A stretch of DNA of 49,224 bases, taken from positions 1 through 49,224 of the forward strand of contig CACXMS010000010.1 in the NCBI GenBank assembly GCA_902768795.1. The letters run 5' to 3'. The position numbers were made by a program, and so were the translations under genes. Of this stretch, positions 28,233-37,417 are shown one piece after another. This DNA comes from an uncultured Eubacteriales bacterium. GTDB taxonomy: Bacteria; Bacillota; Clostridia; Christensenellales; CAG-138. Position 1 is the stretch's first letter, and each line of letters starts with the position of its first letter. The notes beneath the pieces were generated by a model. That model did no database searches. It saw nothing but the letters and a program-made list of their open reading frames with translations, and was not told the origin of the DNA.

Positions 28233-29468
28233 TTAAACCGGCTCAAAGAACGTATCCGGCCGGGCGGGATCGAAGCACTCGTTCGCCCACATCAGCGTCA
28301 CGAGATTCTCCGTTTCGGACAGGTTCACGATGCTGTGCGTATACCCGGGAAGCATGTGTACGGCCTCGGGCCGCTCGCCGGACACTTCAAATTCGAGCAC
28401 CTCGTCGCTCCCGAGCCGCCGCTCGCGGATCAGGCCGTGCCCGGACACGACGATGAAGAACTCCCATTTCGAATTGTGCCAATGCTGGCCCTTCGTAATC
28501 CCCGGCAAGCTGACGTTGACCGAAAGCTGCCCGTGATCGGCGGTTTTCAGAAGCTCTGTGAAGCTGCCGCGCGCGTCCGTGTTCTGTTTGAGCGGGAACG
28601 CGATCTTTTCCTTCGGCAGATAGGAAAGGTACATTGAATACAGCTTCTTTTCGAAGCTGCCCGCCGGGATCGACGGCAAAAGCAGCGATTTGGGCTGATC
28701 GTGAAACGCATACAGGCAATCCGCGATCTTGCCGAGCGTCGCCTTATGCGTGACCGGCGCATAGCAAAACGCGCCCATCGGATCCGGCCGCGGCGTCAGA
28801 CCGTCGTAAACGACGCCGTCGATGATTTCGCCCGGCGCCGGATAGTCCGCGCGGTGCGGACGGCCCTCGAGCGCATCGTAAAACTCCTCCAGAAGATCGT
28901 CGATAAACAGCAGTTCGAGCTCGATGGACCGATCGTTGACCGTGATCGGCAGATCGTTTGCGATGTTGTGGCAGAACGTGCCGACCGCCGAATTGTAGTT
29001 CGGGCGAACCCATTTGCCGACAAGATTCGGAAACCGGTAAACGTAGACGGGCGCGCCGGTCTGCTTTGCGTACGCAAAAAAGAGATTCTCCCCGTCGCGC
29101 TTGCTGAGCCCGTACGCGCTCGTTCCGAACCGGCCCGCCAGCGTCGCCTGCAGCGAGCTGGACAGCGCCACCGGGCAGCGGTTGCCGCACGATTGCAGCG
29201 TATCGAGCAGTACGGACGAAAAGCCGAAATTGCCCTCCCGGAACTCGGCGGGGTCCTTCGGGCGGTTCACGCCCGCAAGGTGAAACACAAAGTCCGCTTC
29301 GCGGCAGTATTCTTTCAGCTGCTCCGGATCGGAATCGAGATCGTATTCATAGATCCCGTCCACCCGGATCGCGGGACGCGTGCGGTTTTTGCCGTCGCGC
29401 AGGGCCTTGAGGTTTTCGACAAGATTTCGCCCAACGAATCCCTTTGCGCCGGTAATCAGTATCTTCAT
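28233..29468 (-). CDS. capF: CapF-type bifunctional epimerase/reductase
   Basis: A 411-residue cytoplasmic enzyme with an N-terminal SDR domain (TGAKGFVGRNL nucleotide motif; YGLSK as catalytic Tyr-x3-Lys near residue 123) and a C-terminal cupin (GQHWHNSKWEFFIVVSGHG with metal-binding His, and HMLPGYTHSIVN). CapF acts on the CapE product: the cupin epimerises C3 and the SDR domain reduces C4, giving UDP-N-acetyl-6-deoxy-L-talosamine. It follows capG by 3 bp. Length equals the known CapF (about 370-410). All expected motifs are intact. Confidence 0.92.
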   Translation of the reverse strand: MKILITGAKGFVGRNLVENLKALRDGKNRTRPAIRVDGIYEYDLDSDPEQLKEYCREADFVFHLAGVNRPKDPAEFREGNFGFSSVLLDTLQSCGNRCPVALSSSLQATLAGRFGTSAYGLSKRDGENLFFAYAKQTGAPVYVYRFPNLVGKWVRPNYNSAVGTFCHNIANDLPITVNDRSIELELLFIDDLLEEFYDALEGRPHRADYPAPGEIIDGVVYDGLTPRPDPMGAFCYAPVTHKATLGKIADCLYAFHDQPKSLLLPSIPAGSFEKKLYSMYLSYLPKEKIAFPLKQNTDARGSFTELLKTADHGQLSVNVSLPGITKGQHWHNSKWEFFIVVSGHGLIRERRLGSDEVLEFEVSGERPEAVHMLPGYTHSIVNLSETENLVTLMWANECFDPARPDTFFEPV

Positions 29469-29471
29469 GCG

Positions 29472-30635
29472 TTATCCTTCCTTGCGCCAGACCATTTTAT
29501 TGACGATGCCGGTATAGGACTGAATGATCTTGACGACCTTATCCGATACGTTCCGATCCAAGTAATCCGGCACGGGGATGCCGTTGTCGCCCTTCTGCAC
29601 CATCCGTACCGCCGTTGCGACCGTCTGCAGCAGGCCCGTTTCGTCGATGCCGGAAATCAAAAAGCAGCCCTTTTCCAACGCCTCGGGGCGCTCGGTCGAC
29701 GTGCGGATGCAAACGGCCGGGAACGGCCGTCCGATCGACGTGAAGAAGCTGCTCTCCTCGGGCAGCGTGCCGGAATCGCTGACCACCGCAAACGCGTTGA
29801 ACTGCAGGCAGTTGTAATCGTGAAAGCCGAGCGGTTCATGCCGGATCACGCGCGGATCGAGCGCGAAGCCGCTGCTTTCCAGGCGCTTTCTGGAGCGCGG
29901 ATGGCAGGAATACAGGATCGGCAGATCGTACGTTTCCGCCATACGGTTGATCGCATGAAACAGCGAGCGGAAGTTCTTTTCGGTGTCGATGTTCTCCTCC
30001 CGGTGCGCGGACAGCAGGATGTACCGGCCCTTTTCCAGGCCGAGCCGCCGATGGATATCCGACGAAAGGATCGCTTCGAGATTCTCGCCGAGCACCTCGG
30101 CCATCGGGCTGCCCGTCACGAACGTGCGCTCCTTTGGGAACCCCATTTCAATCAGATACCGCCGCGCCGCTTCGCTGTACGGCAGGTTCACGTCGGCAAT
30201 GATGTCGACGATGCGGCGGTTCGTCTCCTCGGGCAGGCACTCGTCCTTGCAGCGGTTCCCCGCCTCCATGTGGAAAATCGGGATATGCAGCCGCTTCGCG
30301 CCGATCGCGCAAAGACAGCTGTTCGTATCGCCGAGCACGAGCACCGCGTCCGGCCGCATTTCGGCAAAAAACGCATAGCTTTTGGCGATGATATTGCCGA
30401 TCGTCTCCCCGAGATTCTCTCCGACTGCCTCAAGATACAGATCAGGCGGATCGAGCTTCAGATCCTCGAAAAAGACGCCGTTTAACGTATAATCCCAGTT
30501 CTGCGACGTATGCACAAGCAGCGTATCGAAATACGTGCGGCACTTTTGGATCACCGCCGCAAGCCGGATAATCTCCGGCCGCGTTCCGACGACGATCGCA
30601 AGCTTCAGTTTTCCGTTGTTTTTCCAGTCCGCCAT
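29472..30635 (-). CDS. capG: UDP-N-acetyl-L-talosamine 2-epimerase (CapG/WecB family)
   Basis: A 387-residue non-hydrolysing UDP-GlcNAc 2-epimerase-family enzyme. Motifs: VVGTRPEIIRL near the N-terminus, VLGDTNSCLCA, HMEAGNRC, LPEETNRRIVD and SAHREENID, then the SDSGTLPEESSFF segment that binds the uracil-nucleotide. CapG makes UDP-L-FucNAc in the last step of the CapE-F-G route. The start at 30635 (MADWKNNGKLKL) is set by AAAGGAG upstream; the longer frame reads back into capE. The position between capE and capF in one transcript supports this role over generic WecB. Confidence 0.9.
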   Translation of the reverse strand: MADWKNNGKLKLAIVVGTRPEIIRLAAVIQKCRTYFDTLLVHTSQNWDYTLNGVFFEDLKLDPPDLYLEAVGENLGETIGNIIAKSYAFFAEMRPDAVLVLGDTNSCLCAIGAKRLHIPIFHMEAGNRCKDECLPEETNRRIVDIIADVNLPYSEAARRYLIEMGFPKERTFVTGSPMAEVLGENLEAILSSDIHRRLGLEKGRYILLSAHREENIDTEKNFRSLFHAINRMAETYDLPILYSCHPRSRKRLESSGFALDPRVIRHEPLGFHDYNCLQFNAFAVVSDSGTLPEESSFFTSIGRPFPAVCIRTSTERPEALEKGCFLISGIDETGLLQTVATAVRMVQKGDNGIPVPDYLDRNVSDKVVKIIQSYTGIVNKMVWRKEG

Positions 30636-30645
30636 GCCCGCTCCT

Positions 30646-31683
30646 TTACCGCGCCCGCAGCGCTTCGCGCACATACTCCGTGGTCAGAATCTTTTCCACG
30701 ACGCCGTCGACGTCCAGAAGGCGCGTGTTGTGGCTCGTGTAGCTCTCCTCCGCCTCGGTCACGACCTGTCCCTGTACGAAGAATTTGTCGTAATTGAGAT
30801 CGCGGTTGTCCGCCGCTACGCGGAAATACCGCCCCATATCCTCGCTTCGGATCCGCTCCTCGCGCGTCATCAGCGTTTCATACAGTTTTTCGCCGTGGCG
30901 CGTGCCGATGATCCTTGTCCCGGTATCGCCGAACAGCCGCTGGACGCCCTTTGCAAGATCGCCGATCGTACTCGCGTCGGCCTTCTGAATGAACAGGTCG
31001 CCCGGATTCGCATGCTCAAACGCGAACCGCACAAGATCCACCGCCTCGTCGAGATTCATCAAGAACCGCGTCATCGCGGGATTCGTGATCGTGATCGGAT
31101 TGCCTGCGCGGATCTGATCGATAAACAGCGGGATCACGCTGCCGCGCGAGCACATGACGTTGCCGTACCGCGTGCAGCAGATGACCGTATTGCCGCGGTC
31201 CGCCGCGACGCGGGCGTTCGCGTAGATGACGTGTTCCATCATCGCCTTGCTGATGCCCATCGCGTTGATCGGATACGCCGCCTTATCGGTCGACAGACAC
31301 ACGACGCGCTTTACGCCCGCGTCGATCGCCGCGTGCAGGACGTTGTCCGTGCCCTCGACGTTCGTTTTGACCGCCTGCATCGGGAAGAATTCGCAGGACG
31401 GAACCTGCTTCAGCGCCGCCGCGTGAAAGATATAATCGACGCCGGGCATCGCGTCCGCAATGCTGCGCGGATCACGCACGTCGCCGATAAAGAACCTGAC
31501 CTTGCCGGCGTATTCCGGATACCTTGCCTGCAGCTCGTGGCGCATATCGTCCTGCTTCTTCTCGTCGCGCGAGAAGATGCGGATCTGTCCGATATCCATC
31601 GGCAGAAAATGCTTCAGCACCGTATTGCCGAAGCTGCCCGTGCCGCCCGTAATCAAAAGGGTCGCCCCGCTGAAAGATGACAT
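30646..31683 (-). CDS. capE: UDP-GlcNAc 4,6-dehydratase, inverting (CapE)
   Basis: A 345-residue SDR enzyme of the CapE/FlaA1/PseB group. It starts the UDP-L-FucNAc route by 4,6-dehydration of UDP-GlcNAc with inversion at C5. Motifs: TGGTGSFGNTVL (dinucleotide binding), HAAALKQVPSCEFFP, and STDKAAYPINAMGISKAM, where Met replaces the usual catalytic Tyr as in this group; Lys is retained. It is soluble with no membrane spans, unlike PglF-type retaining dehydratases. The product could also feed a PseC-like aminotransferase. Confidence 0.93.
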   Translation of the reverse strand: MSSFSGATLLITGGTGSFGNTVLKHFLPMDIGQIRIFSRDEKKQDDMRHELQARYPEYAGKVRFFIGDVRDPRSIADAMPGVDYIFHAAALKQVPSCEFFPMQAVKTNVEGTDNVLHAAIDAGVKRVVCLSTDKAAYPINAMGISKAMMEHVIYANARVAADRGNTVICCTRYGNVMCSRGSVIPLFIDQIRAGNPITITNPAMTRFLMNLDEAVDLVRFAFEHANPGDLFIQKADASTIGDLAKGVQRLFGDTGTRIIGTRHGEKLYETLMTREERIRSEDMGRYFRVAADNRDLNYDKFFVQGQVVTEAEESYTSHNTRLLDVDGVVEKILTTEYVREALRAR

Positions 31684-31704
31684 CTGTTTCTCCTTTGTCT
31701 TCTG

Positions 31705-33003
31705 TTACTGTCCGTCCCCAGCCGAAATGCCCTCAATCTTCAAATCATTCAGCTGGATATTGCCCCACGCCCGCTTGATCCAACGGATGTCGTTCTGCCG
31801 CTCGTTCACAATCCGAATCGGCATAAACGTATCCGGGTTCTCCATCGGCACGTAATTGCCCAATGTCAGGCGTCGGAGGATTTCAAAACTGATCAGATAC
31901 TGATCGTCCAGCATTTGGGAGAAATCCACAAGCAGGCGAGCTGTTTCCAGACGGCCCTTTTTGACGGAAAATGTTTCGGTAAGCGTTGATCCGAGTTCTC
32001 CGATGGTTTGCATGTTGCGAATTCGCATGCAGATCTGCAAATCATCCCAATCCTGATCCGCGCGATACGTGATCTCAATCGGAACCGGATGATACCGTTC
32101 AATGATTGCCTTTTCCCGATCCGGGAAGCGGATGCTTTGGATGCGGATCCCGGTTCCCGCAGACCGACGCCGTGGTTTTTGCGAGCAATCATAGAAGACC
32201 GGAAACTCATCCTTTCCGTCCATCCCGCTGTAGATCGCAACGCCTTCGTCCACCGCGCCGTCGAAAATGATCTTGCCGTGGCTCATGACAACGCAGCGGT
32301 CGCAGAGCTGCCGGATCGTATTCATGTTGTGCGAAACATACAGAATCGTACGGCCCTGCTCGCGCGAAACGTCGCTCATCTTGTCGAGGCATTTCTTCTG
32401 GAACGCCAGATCGCCGACGGCCAGAACCTCGTCCATGATCATGATCTCATTGTTCAGATGCGCGGCGACCGAGAACGCGAGCTTCACGTACATGCCCGAC
32501 GAATACCGCTTCACCGGCGTATCGATAAACTGCTCGCATTCGGAGAATGCGATGATCTGATCCATCTTTGCATCGACCTCCGCTTTTGTCATGCCGAGGA
32601 TCGCGCCGTTCAGATAGATGTTTTCCCGGCCGGTCAGTTCCCTGTGAAATCCCGTGCCGACCTCCAGCATGCTGGCGATCCGTCCGTCGATGCAGATGCG
32701 ACCCTCGGTCGGCGCGGTCACGCGGGAAAGGAGCTTTAAAAGCGTCGATTTCCCTGCGCCGTTCTGTCCGATGATGCCGACGCGTTCGCCGTGATAAATC
32801 GTAAGATCAATCCCGTCGAGCGCCATGAACGTTTCGTTTTTATCGTATTTTTTTGCGCCGATCCTCAGGTTGGGATCCTCTTTGCCGCGGATCTTTGCCC
32901 ACCAGCTCTCCAGATCGCCCTGCAGCGTTCCGCCGCCGATCACGCCGAGACGGTACCGTTTTTTGACGCCCTCAATGCAAATAACCGGTTCTCTTGTTTC
33001 CAT
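31705..33003 (-). CDS. wzt: ABC exporter ATPase with C-terminal glycan-recognition domain (Wzt-like)
   Basis: A 432-residue polysaccharide-export ATPase. The nucleotide-binding domain (about 1-250) has Walker A GQNGAGKST (79-87), signature RYSSGMYVKLAF and Walker B IMIMDEVLAVGD. Residues from about 280 form a beta-rich extension as in Wzt proteins that recognise the polysaccharide (Wzt-C). Such extensions couple recognition of a finished chain to export. The Gram-positive equivalents (TagH type) often lack it. It lies 12 bp after wzm. It acts at the cytoplasmic face of the membrane. Confidence 0.9.
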   Translation of the reverse strand: METREPVICIEGVKKRYRLGVIGGGTLQGDLESWWAKIRGKEDPNLRIGAKKYDKNETFMALDGIDLTIYHGERVGIIGQNGAGKSTLLKLLSRVTAPTEGRICIDGRIASMLEVGTGFHRELTGRENIYLNGAILGMTKAEVDAKMDQIIAFSECEQFIDTPVKRYSSGMYVKLAFSVAAHLNNEIMIMDEVLAVGDLAFQKKCLDKMSDVSREQGRTILYVSHNMNTIRQLCDRCVVMSHGKIIFDGAVDEGVAIYSGMDGKDEFPVFYDCSQKPRRRSAGTGIRIQSIRFPDREKAIIERYHPVPIEITYRADQDWDDLQICMRIRNMQTIGELGSTLTETFSVKKGRLETARLLVDFSQMLDDQYLISFEILRRLTLGNYVPMENPDTFMPIRIVNERQNDIRWIKRAWGNIQLNDLKIEGISAGDGQ

Positions 33004-33015
33004 ACCGCACCACCT

Positions 33016-33867
33016 TCAGACCGTGTCCATAAAGGTCTTCTCAACCTTGTTGAAGAGAATGATTCCGAAAAACAGCAGGATGCCGGTCGTGACCCAACTG
33101 ATTCCCCAATACCCGAACGGGGTCGTTCCCGCGCCGAGCCAGCCGTACCGAAGCAGCTCGATGACCGGCGCCATCGGGTTCAGCATGAGTATTTTGTACA
33201 GGGTGGGGGAAAGCGTAGAACCCGCGTAAATGATCGGCGTCGCGTACATCCACAGCGAAACGCCGAAGCCGACCAGCACCTGCAGATCGCGGTATTTGGT
33301 CGTCAGCGAGGAGATGATGATGCCGCAGCCCATGCCGAGCAGCGCCATCTGAAGGATCAGCATCGGCGTCAGCGCCGCGACCCAGGTGATGTGCACATCC
33401 GCGCCGCGGATCATAAAGAAGAGAACGAATCCGAGAAACATCAGAAACTGCACAAGATAATTCACAATTGCCGTGACCGCGACGGAGATCGGCGTCGTCA
33501 GACGCGGAAAATACACTTTTCCGAAGACGCCCGCGTTCGATGTGAACGTATTCGAGGTCCCCTCCAGGCAGGCCGCAAAGTACGCCCACGGCACGTTGCC
33601 CGCCATGTAGAACAAAAACTGCGGCAGACCGTCCGTCGGCAGTTTTGCGATGTGCCCGAAAACGAAGGTCTGAATGATCGTCGTGAAGATCGGCTGAATG
33701 ATAAACCAGAGCGGACCGAGGATCGTCTGCTTAAACCGGACCTTGATGTTGCGCTGCACAAGCAGCACGATCAGATCCCGATACTTCCAGACTTCCTTCA
33801 ATTTCAATTCGAGAAGCCGTGTCTTCGGCTCGATCACCGTCATCCACTGTTTCTTTTCCAATTCCAT
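33016..33867 (-). CDS. wzm: ABC polysaccharide exporter permease (Wzm-like)
   Basis: A 283-residue ABC-2-type permease with about six spans. The N-terminal amphipathic segment (LLELKLKEVWKYRDLIVLL) and LGPLWFIIQPIFTTIIQTFVFGHIAKL are typical of Wzm/TagG. It forms the channel with the adjacent Wzt. Length is in the family range (260-290). It has its own promoter-like sequence upstream, so exporter plus capEGF may be expressed apart from the glycosyltransferases. Confidence 0.9.
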   Translation of the reverse strand: MELEKKQWMTVIEPKTRLLELKLKEVWKYRDLIVLLVQRNIKVRFKQTILGPLWFIIQPIFTTIIQTFVFGHIAKLPTDGLPQFLFYMAGNVPWAYFAACLEGTSNTFTSNAGVFGKVYFPRLTTPISVAVTAIVNYLVQFLMFLGFVLFFMIRGADVHITWVAALTPMLILQMALLGMGCGIIISSLTTKYRDLQVLVGFGVSLWMYATPIIYAGSTLSPTLYKILMLNPMAPVIELLRYGWLGAGTTPFGYWGISWVTTGILLFFGIILFNKVEKTFMDTV

Positions 33868-33908
33868 CCCTCTTTCCCAGGCAGCCCCATTTTAGGCCCA
33901 ATCAATTT

Positions 33909-33937
33909 ATTTTACACCATAAACGGCCGTTTGACAA
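33909..33937 (-). promoter_or_regulatory. Internal promoter before wzm with a palindrome in its spacer
   Basis: On the minus strand: TTGTCA (33932-33937), 17-bp spacer, TAAAAT (33909-33914). The spacer contains the perfect 12-bp palindrome AAACGGCCGTTT (33921-33932), overlapping the -35 edge. A bound regulator there would block RNA polymerase. Confidence 0.6.
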
Positions 33938-33940
33938 TCC

Positions 33941-35134
33941 TCAAAGCGCATTTTCCGCGGATGTTTTGTCCCCGTCGGCGCAAAAAAGCGCTTCAATCTC
34001 CCCGACGATGCGCGTTTCATCGAAGAACGCGCCGCGCTGCGCGGCCGATTTATGCCAGGACGCAAGCTGCTCCGGTCTTTCCAGCAGCGCGCGAAGGCCG
34101 CGATAGATCCCTTCTTCGCTGTTTTCGGTGAGCATGCCGTACCGCCCGCCATCCAGGATTTCGTTCGGCCCCGCGCAGTCTGTGGAAAGAACCGGCGTTC
34201 CGAGCGCGAGCGCTTCCGCAACGGTCAGGTTGAATCCCTCGTAATAGGACGCGCAGACAAGCAGATCCGCTTCCCGGATATACGGGTACGGGTTCTTCTG
34301 TGCGCCCGTCATCGTGATGTACTCGTCCGCTCCGAGCGACTCGATATGCGCCCGGATTTTCGCTTCGTCCTCCCCGCCGCCGACCAGCGCCAGCGAAACG
34401 TCGAACCCCTCGTCACGCAGCCGCCGGACGACCGACGCCATACGGATCTGACCCTTGGCGCTGTCTTTCAGCCGCGCGACAAGAACAATATGGAACGACG
34501 CGCGCCGCACCGGAACCGCCGGCGCAAGCGACGCTTTCTGCCGGATCTCTTCGATCGGAAGCATGTTGTAGATCACGCGCAGATTCCCAAAATCCCCGAT
34601 GGTCTCCGAAAACCCTTCCTTTGCCTCGCGGCTGACGCACACGATCGCGTCCATGCGCCGGTAGGCCGCCTTCACCTGTTCCATCGAGCGGAAATTGTTC
34701 TCGTAGCCGGTCGCCTTGCGGTAATCGTTGTGTACCCAGGCGATGTGCACGGTGTCCGGCTCGCCTTTCTTTTTGGCCGGATAACCTGAAATCGTCTTCA
34801 GGCATTGGCCGCGCTGAAACGCGATCTCAGCGTCGTAATGTTCCTTTCCGATATAATACGCATGGAGCCGCTTTGCCGAAGCGCGCGTTTCCCACACCCC
34901 GTCCGCGTACAAAACGTGCCGGATATACGGGATCCGTCTGCCTAAATGCGGCTTTACGGGTTTTGCGATAAACCGGACCCGCGGATCCAGCTCGCTTTTC
35001 AGCTCCTCGCCCGGCGTCGCCGTCATCACCGTGACGTCATGCCCGCGCCGCGCAAGCGCGTTTGCCACCGTGATCTGCATGCGCTCCAGACCGCCGATAT
35101 TGAGTTTCATCAGCAAAAACAGGACTTTGCTCAT
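33941..35134 (-). CDS. GT4 glycosyltransferase
   Basis: A 397-residue GT-B fold glycosyltransferase. The N-terminal domain has LLMKLNIGGLERMQITVANAL (the GG loop for acceptor side); the C-terminal domain has LVARLKDSAKGQIRM and the E-x7-E motif in YEGFNLTVAEAL. The donor is not deducible. It is closely related to the gene at 36233 over most of its length (shared WVHNDYR/F, VCVSR, SYYEGF/SHYEGF). It begins 13 bp after the GT2 gene. Confidence 0.9.
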   Translation of the reverse strand: MSKVLFLLMKLNIGGLERMQITVANALARRGHDVTVMTATPGEELKSELDPRVRFIAKPVKPHLGRRIPYIRHVLYADGVWETRASAKRLHAYYIGKEHYDAEIAFQRGQCLKTISGYPAKKKGEPDTVHIAWVHNDYRKATGYENNFRSMEQVKAAYRRMDAIVCVSREAKEGFSETIGDFGNLRVIYNMLPIEEIRQKASLAPAVPVRRASFHIVLVARLKDSAKGQIRMASVVRRLRDEGFDVSLALVGGGEDEAKIRAHIESLGADEYITMTGAQKNPYPYIREADLLVCASYYEGFNLTVAEALALGTPVLSTDCAGPNEILDGGRYGMLTENSEEGIYRGLRALLERPEQLASWHKSAAQRGAFFDETRIVGEIEALFCADGDKTSAENAL

Positions 35135-35147
35135 CGGTTTCCTCCTG

Positions 35148-36236
35148 TCAGCGATCCGGGCCGCGCAGCTTGCGGTAAAGCCCGATCAAAGGTTTGCAGC
35201 GCCGCACCGCCGCTTTGAACACTTCGATCCGATGCGTGCGGACGATGCGCCGGTACTGCTTATGCAAAAGCTGTTCGTACCGCTCCGACAGTTCGGGATA
35301 GACCGTCGCCGTCGGCAAAAACGATTCCAGTTCGGGGCGGTTCAGGGCGCTTTGAATATACTGCCGTTTCCCGCGGCAGGACAGGTTCCAGTTCGGGTTC
35401 CCGTAAAGCTGTACGGTTTCGTAAATCTGATTGACATAACCGGAATCGAACTGCATCTTTGCCGCGTCCCGGTAGATGCCCCACGACCGCACCCGATCGA
35501 TCAGATGCGATTGATACGCGATCACGATGTCGATCATATTCTTCGGAAACTTCCGCTGCGTATCCTGCTCGGTGTTCGCCATGTAATGGTAGAAGGTCTC
35601 CGGCACGCCGGCGACGCTTTCCGTGCGGTCGTAAAAATCGAGATTGAACACGGCGTCCTGCGCGCGGCGCAGATTCGTAAACCGCAGTCCGTACCGATCG
35701 ATCACGCTCTTTTTGTACAGCTTGTTCCACGGCGGATTGAACATCACCGTCGTTCGGTTCGGAAAAAATGCCGGAAAGTTCTCTCTGCACGCCTCCGCCG
35801 TCCAAAAGGCCGCGACCGGGCAGGGAACCGCAAAATCGAATTGCAGGCCGTCCGCCGTTTGCCGGTAATAATCCAGTCCGCACAGCACGAGGTCGAAATC
35901 GCCTTCGACCGCTGTTTGATACATTGTTTCGTACATCTTCGGGTCGAACCAGTCGTCCGCATCCGGAAACGCGAGATACGCGCCCCTTGCGGCCTCGATG
36001 CCGGCGTTTCGCGCCGAGCCCGCGCCGCCGTTCGGTTTGTGGATCGCACGCACGCGCGAATCCCGCCGCTCATATTCGTCGCAGATCGCCGCGCTCCGGT
36101 CGGTCGAGCCGTCGTCAACGAGAAGCACTTCGTAATCGGTCATCGTCTGTGCGCAGATCGAATCCATGCAGCGCTCCAGATACCGCTCCGCGTTATAGAT
36201 CGGAATGATGATGCTGAGTTTCGGCTTTTCGCTCAT
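35148..36236 (-). CDS. GT2 glycosyltransferase
   Basis: A 362-residue GT-A glycosyltransferase. The nucleotide-binding N-terminus is SIIIPIYNAERYLERCMDS, followed by LLVDDGSTDRSA and the metal-binding DADDW (DXD). Residues 220-362 are helical with no membrane spans, so it is cytoplasmic or peripheral. The start at 36236 overlaps the stop of the upstream GT4 gene as ATGA; the longer reading frame is a shadow of that gene. Donor unknown. Confidence 0.9.
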   Translation of the reverse strand: MSEKPKLSIIIPIYNAERYLERCMDSICAQTMTDYEVLLVDDGSTDRSAAICDEYERRDSRVRAIHKPNGGAGSARNAGIEAARGAYLAFPDADDWFDPKMYETMYQTAVEGDFDLVLCGLDYYRQTADGLQFDFAVPCPVAAFWTAEACRENFPAFFPNRTTVMFNPPWNKLYKKSVIDRYGLRFTNLRRAQDAVFNLDFYDRTESVAGVPETFYHYMANTEQDTQRKFPKNMIDIVIAYQSHLIDRVRSWGIYRDAAKMQFDSGYVNQIYETVQLYGNPNWNLSCRGKRQYIQSALNRPELESFLPTATVYPELSERYEQLLHKQYRRIVRTHRIEVFKAAVRRCKPLIGLYRKLRGPDR

Positions 36237-37417
36237 GCCCGCTCCTTCGCTTTGGTCAAAAACCGTTCGATTTGCTCCATGCCGTGACGCAGATCCAGTT
36301 CTTCGGCGCGTTCTTCCCCCGCCGCGCGATACGTTTCTTTCAGCGACGGATCCTTTAAGAATGCGCGGACGCCCTGATACAGCGCTTCGTCGTCGTCCGG
36401 AACGATCCTGCCGTACCGGCCGTCCGAAAGCACCTCGGTCGGCCCCGTGCAGTCCGTGGAAAGAACCGGCGTTCCGATGATCAGCGCCTCCGCAAGCGTC
36501 AGCGGAAAGCCCTCGTAATGCGACGCGCAAACCACCAGATCCGCTTCCCGCACAAACGGGTACGGATTGCTCTGCATGCCGGGCATCGCGATATACGCCC
36601 CGGCGTTCAGCGTTTCGATCAGTTCGCGCAGCATCGCTTCGTCCGGCCCGCCGCCGATCAGCGCAAGCGAGACGTCCTCGCCCTCGTCGTGCAGACGCTT
36701 GACGATCCGGATCAGCCGGGACTGGCCCTTCGCCCGGTCGGCAAGGCGCGCGGCAAGCGCGATATGAAACGACGCTTTGGGCACCCTGACGGCAGGCGGC
36801 TCGGCCGCTTTTTCGCGGATCGAACGCACCGGCAGCAGGTTATACTGCACCGCACAGTTGTTCGTTTCCCCGATCACGGCGCGAAAGCTCTCCATCGCCC
36901 GCCGGCTCACGCAAACGACGTGATCCATGGCGGCATACGCTTTTTTCGCCGCGGCGATCGAACCGAAGGAATCGCGGTACCCGTCCGCAAGCCGAAAATC
37001 GTTGTGCACCCAGGCCAGATGCACGGTATTTAAGGCGTCCTCCTTCGGATAGCCGGACACGATCTTGACCGACGCGCCGCGAAAGAACGCGATCTCAACG
37101 TCGTACCGATCCGTCACATATTTTTTATGCAGATACCGCGGACTGTGAAGCCGCGTCCACAGGTTCCACGGAAGCAAGCGGAAATTGCCGTGAAAAATGT
37201 CTGCGCGCGAGGCGTTCCAAAGGTTTGGCGTCGGCATGAACTGATTGCGGTAATGCACGCGCGGATCGAACGCGGCGCGCATGGATTCGTCGTCATGCGT
37301 GAAATTCAGAACCGTCACGTCGTACCCGTTTTCGGCAAGCAGGTTCGCGTACAGCACGAGCATGCGCTCCATCCCGCCCGTACCGAGCGACGGGGTCAGA
37401 AACAAAACTTTTTTCAC
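36233..37417 (-). CDS. GT4 glycosyltransferase, paralogue of the gene at 33941
   Basis: A 394-residue GT4 enzyme with LTPSLGTGGMERMLVLYANLL at the N-terminus, LAARLADRAKGQSRLI in the C-domain and the E-x7-E motif in YEGFPLTLAEAL. It overlaps the next gene by ATGA and the preceding one likewise. The similarity to the 33941 protein (for example NPYPFVREADLVVCAS against NPYPYIREADLLVCAS) indicates an internal duplication within the locus. Confidence 0.9.
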   Translation of the reverse strand: MKKVLFLTPSLGTGGMERMLVLYANLLAENGYDVTVLNFTHDDESMRAAFDPRVHYRNQFMPTPNLWNASRADIFHGNFRLLPWNLWTRLHSPRYLHKKYVTDRYDVEIAFFRGASVKIVSGYPKEDALNTVHLAWVHNDFRLADGYRDSFGSIAAAKKAYAAMDHVVCVSRRAMESFRAVIGETNNCAVQYNLLPVRSIREKAAEPPAVRVPKASFHIALAARLADRAKGQSRLIRIVKRLHDEGEDVSLALIGGGPDEAMLRELIETLNAGAYIAMPGMQSNPYPFVREADLVVCASHYEGFPLTLAEALIIGTPVLSTDCTGPTEVLSDGRYGRIVPDDDEALYQGVRAFLKDPSLKETYRAAGEERAEELDLRHGMEQIERFLTKAKERA

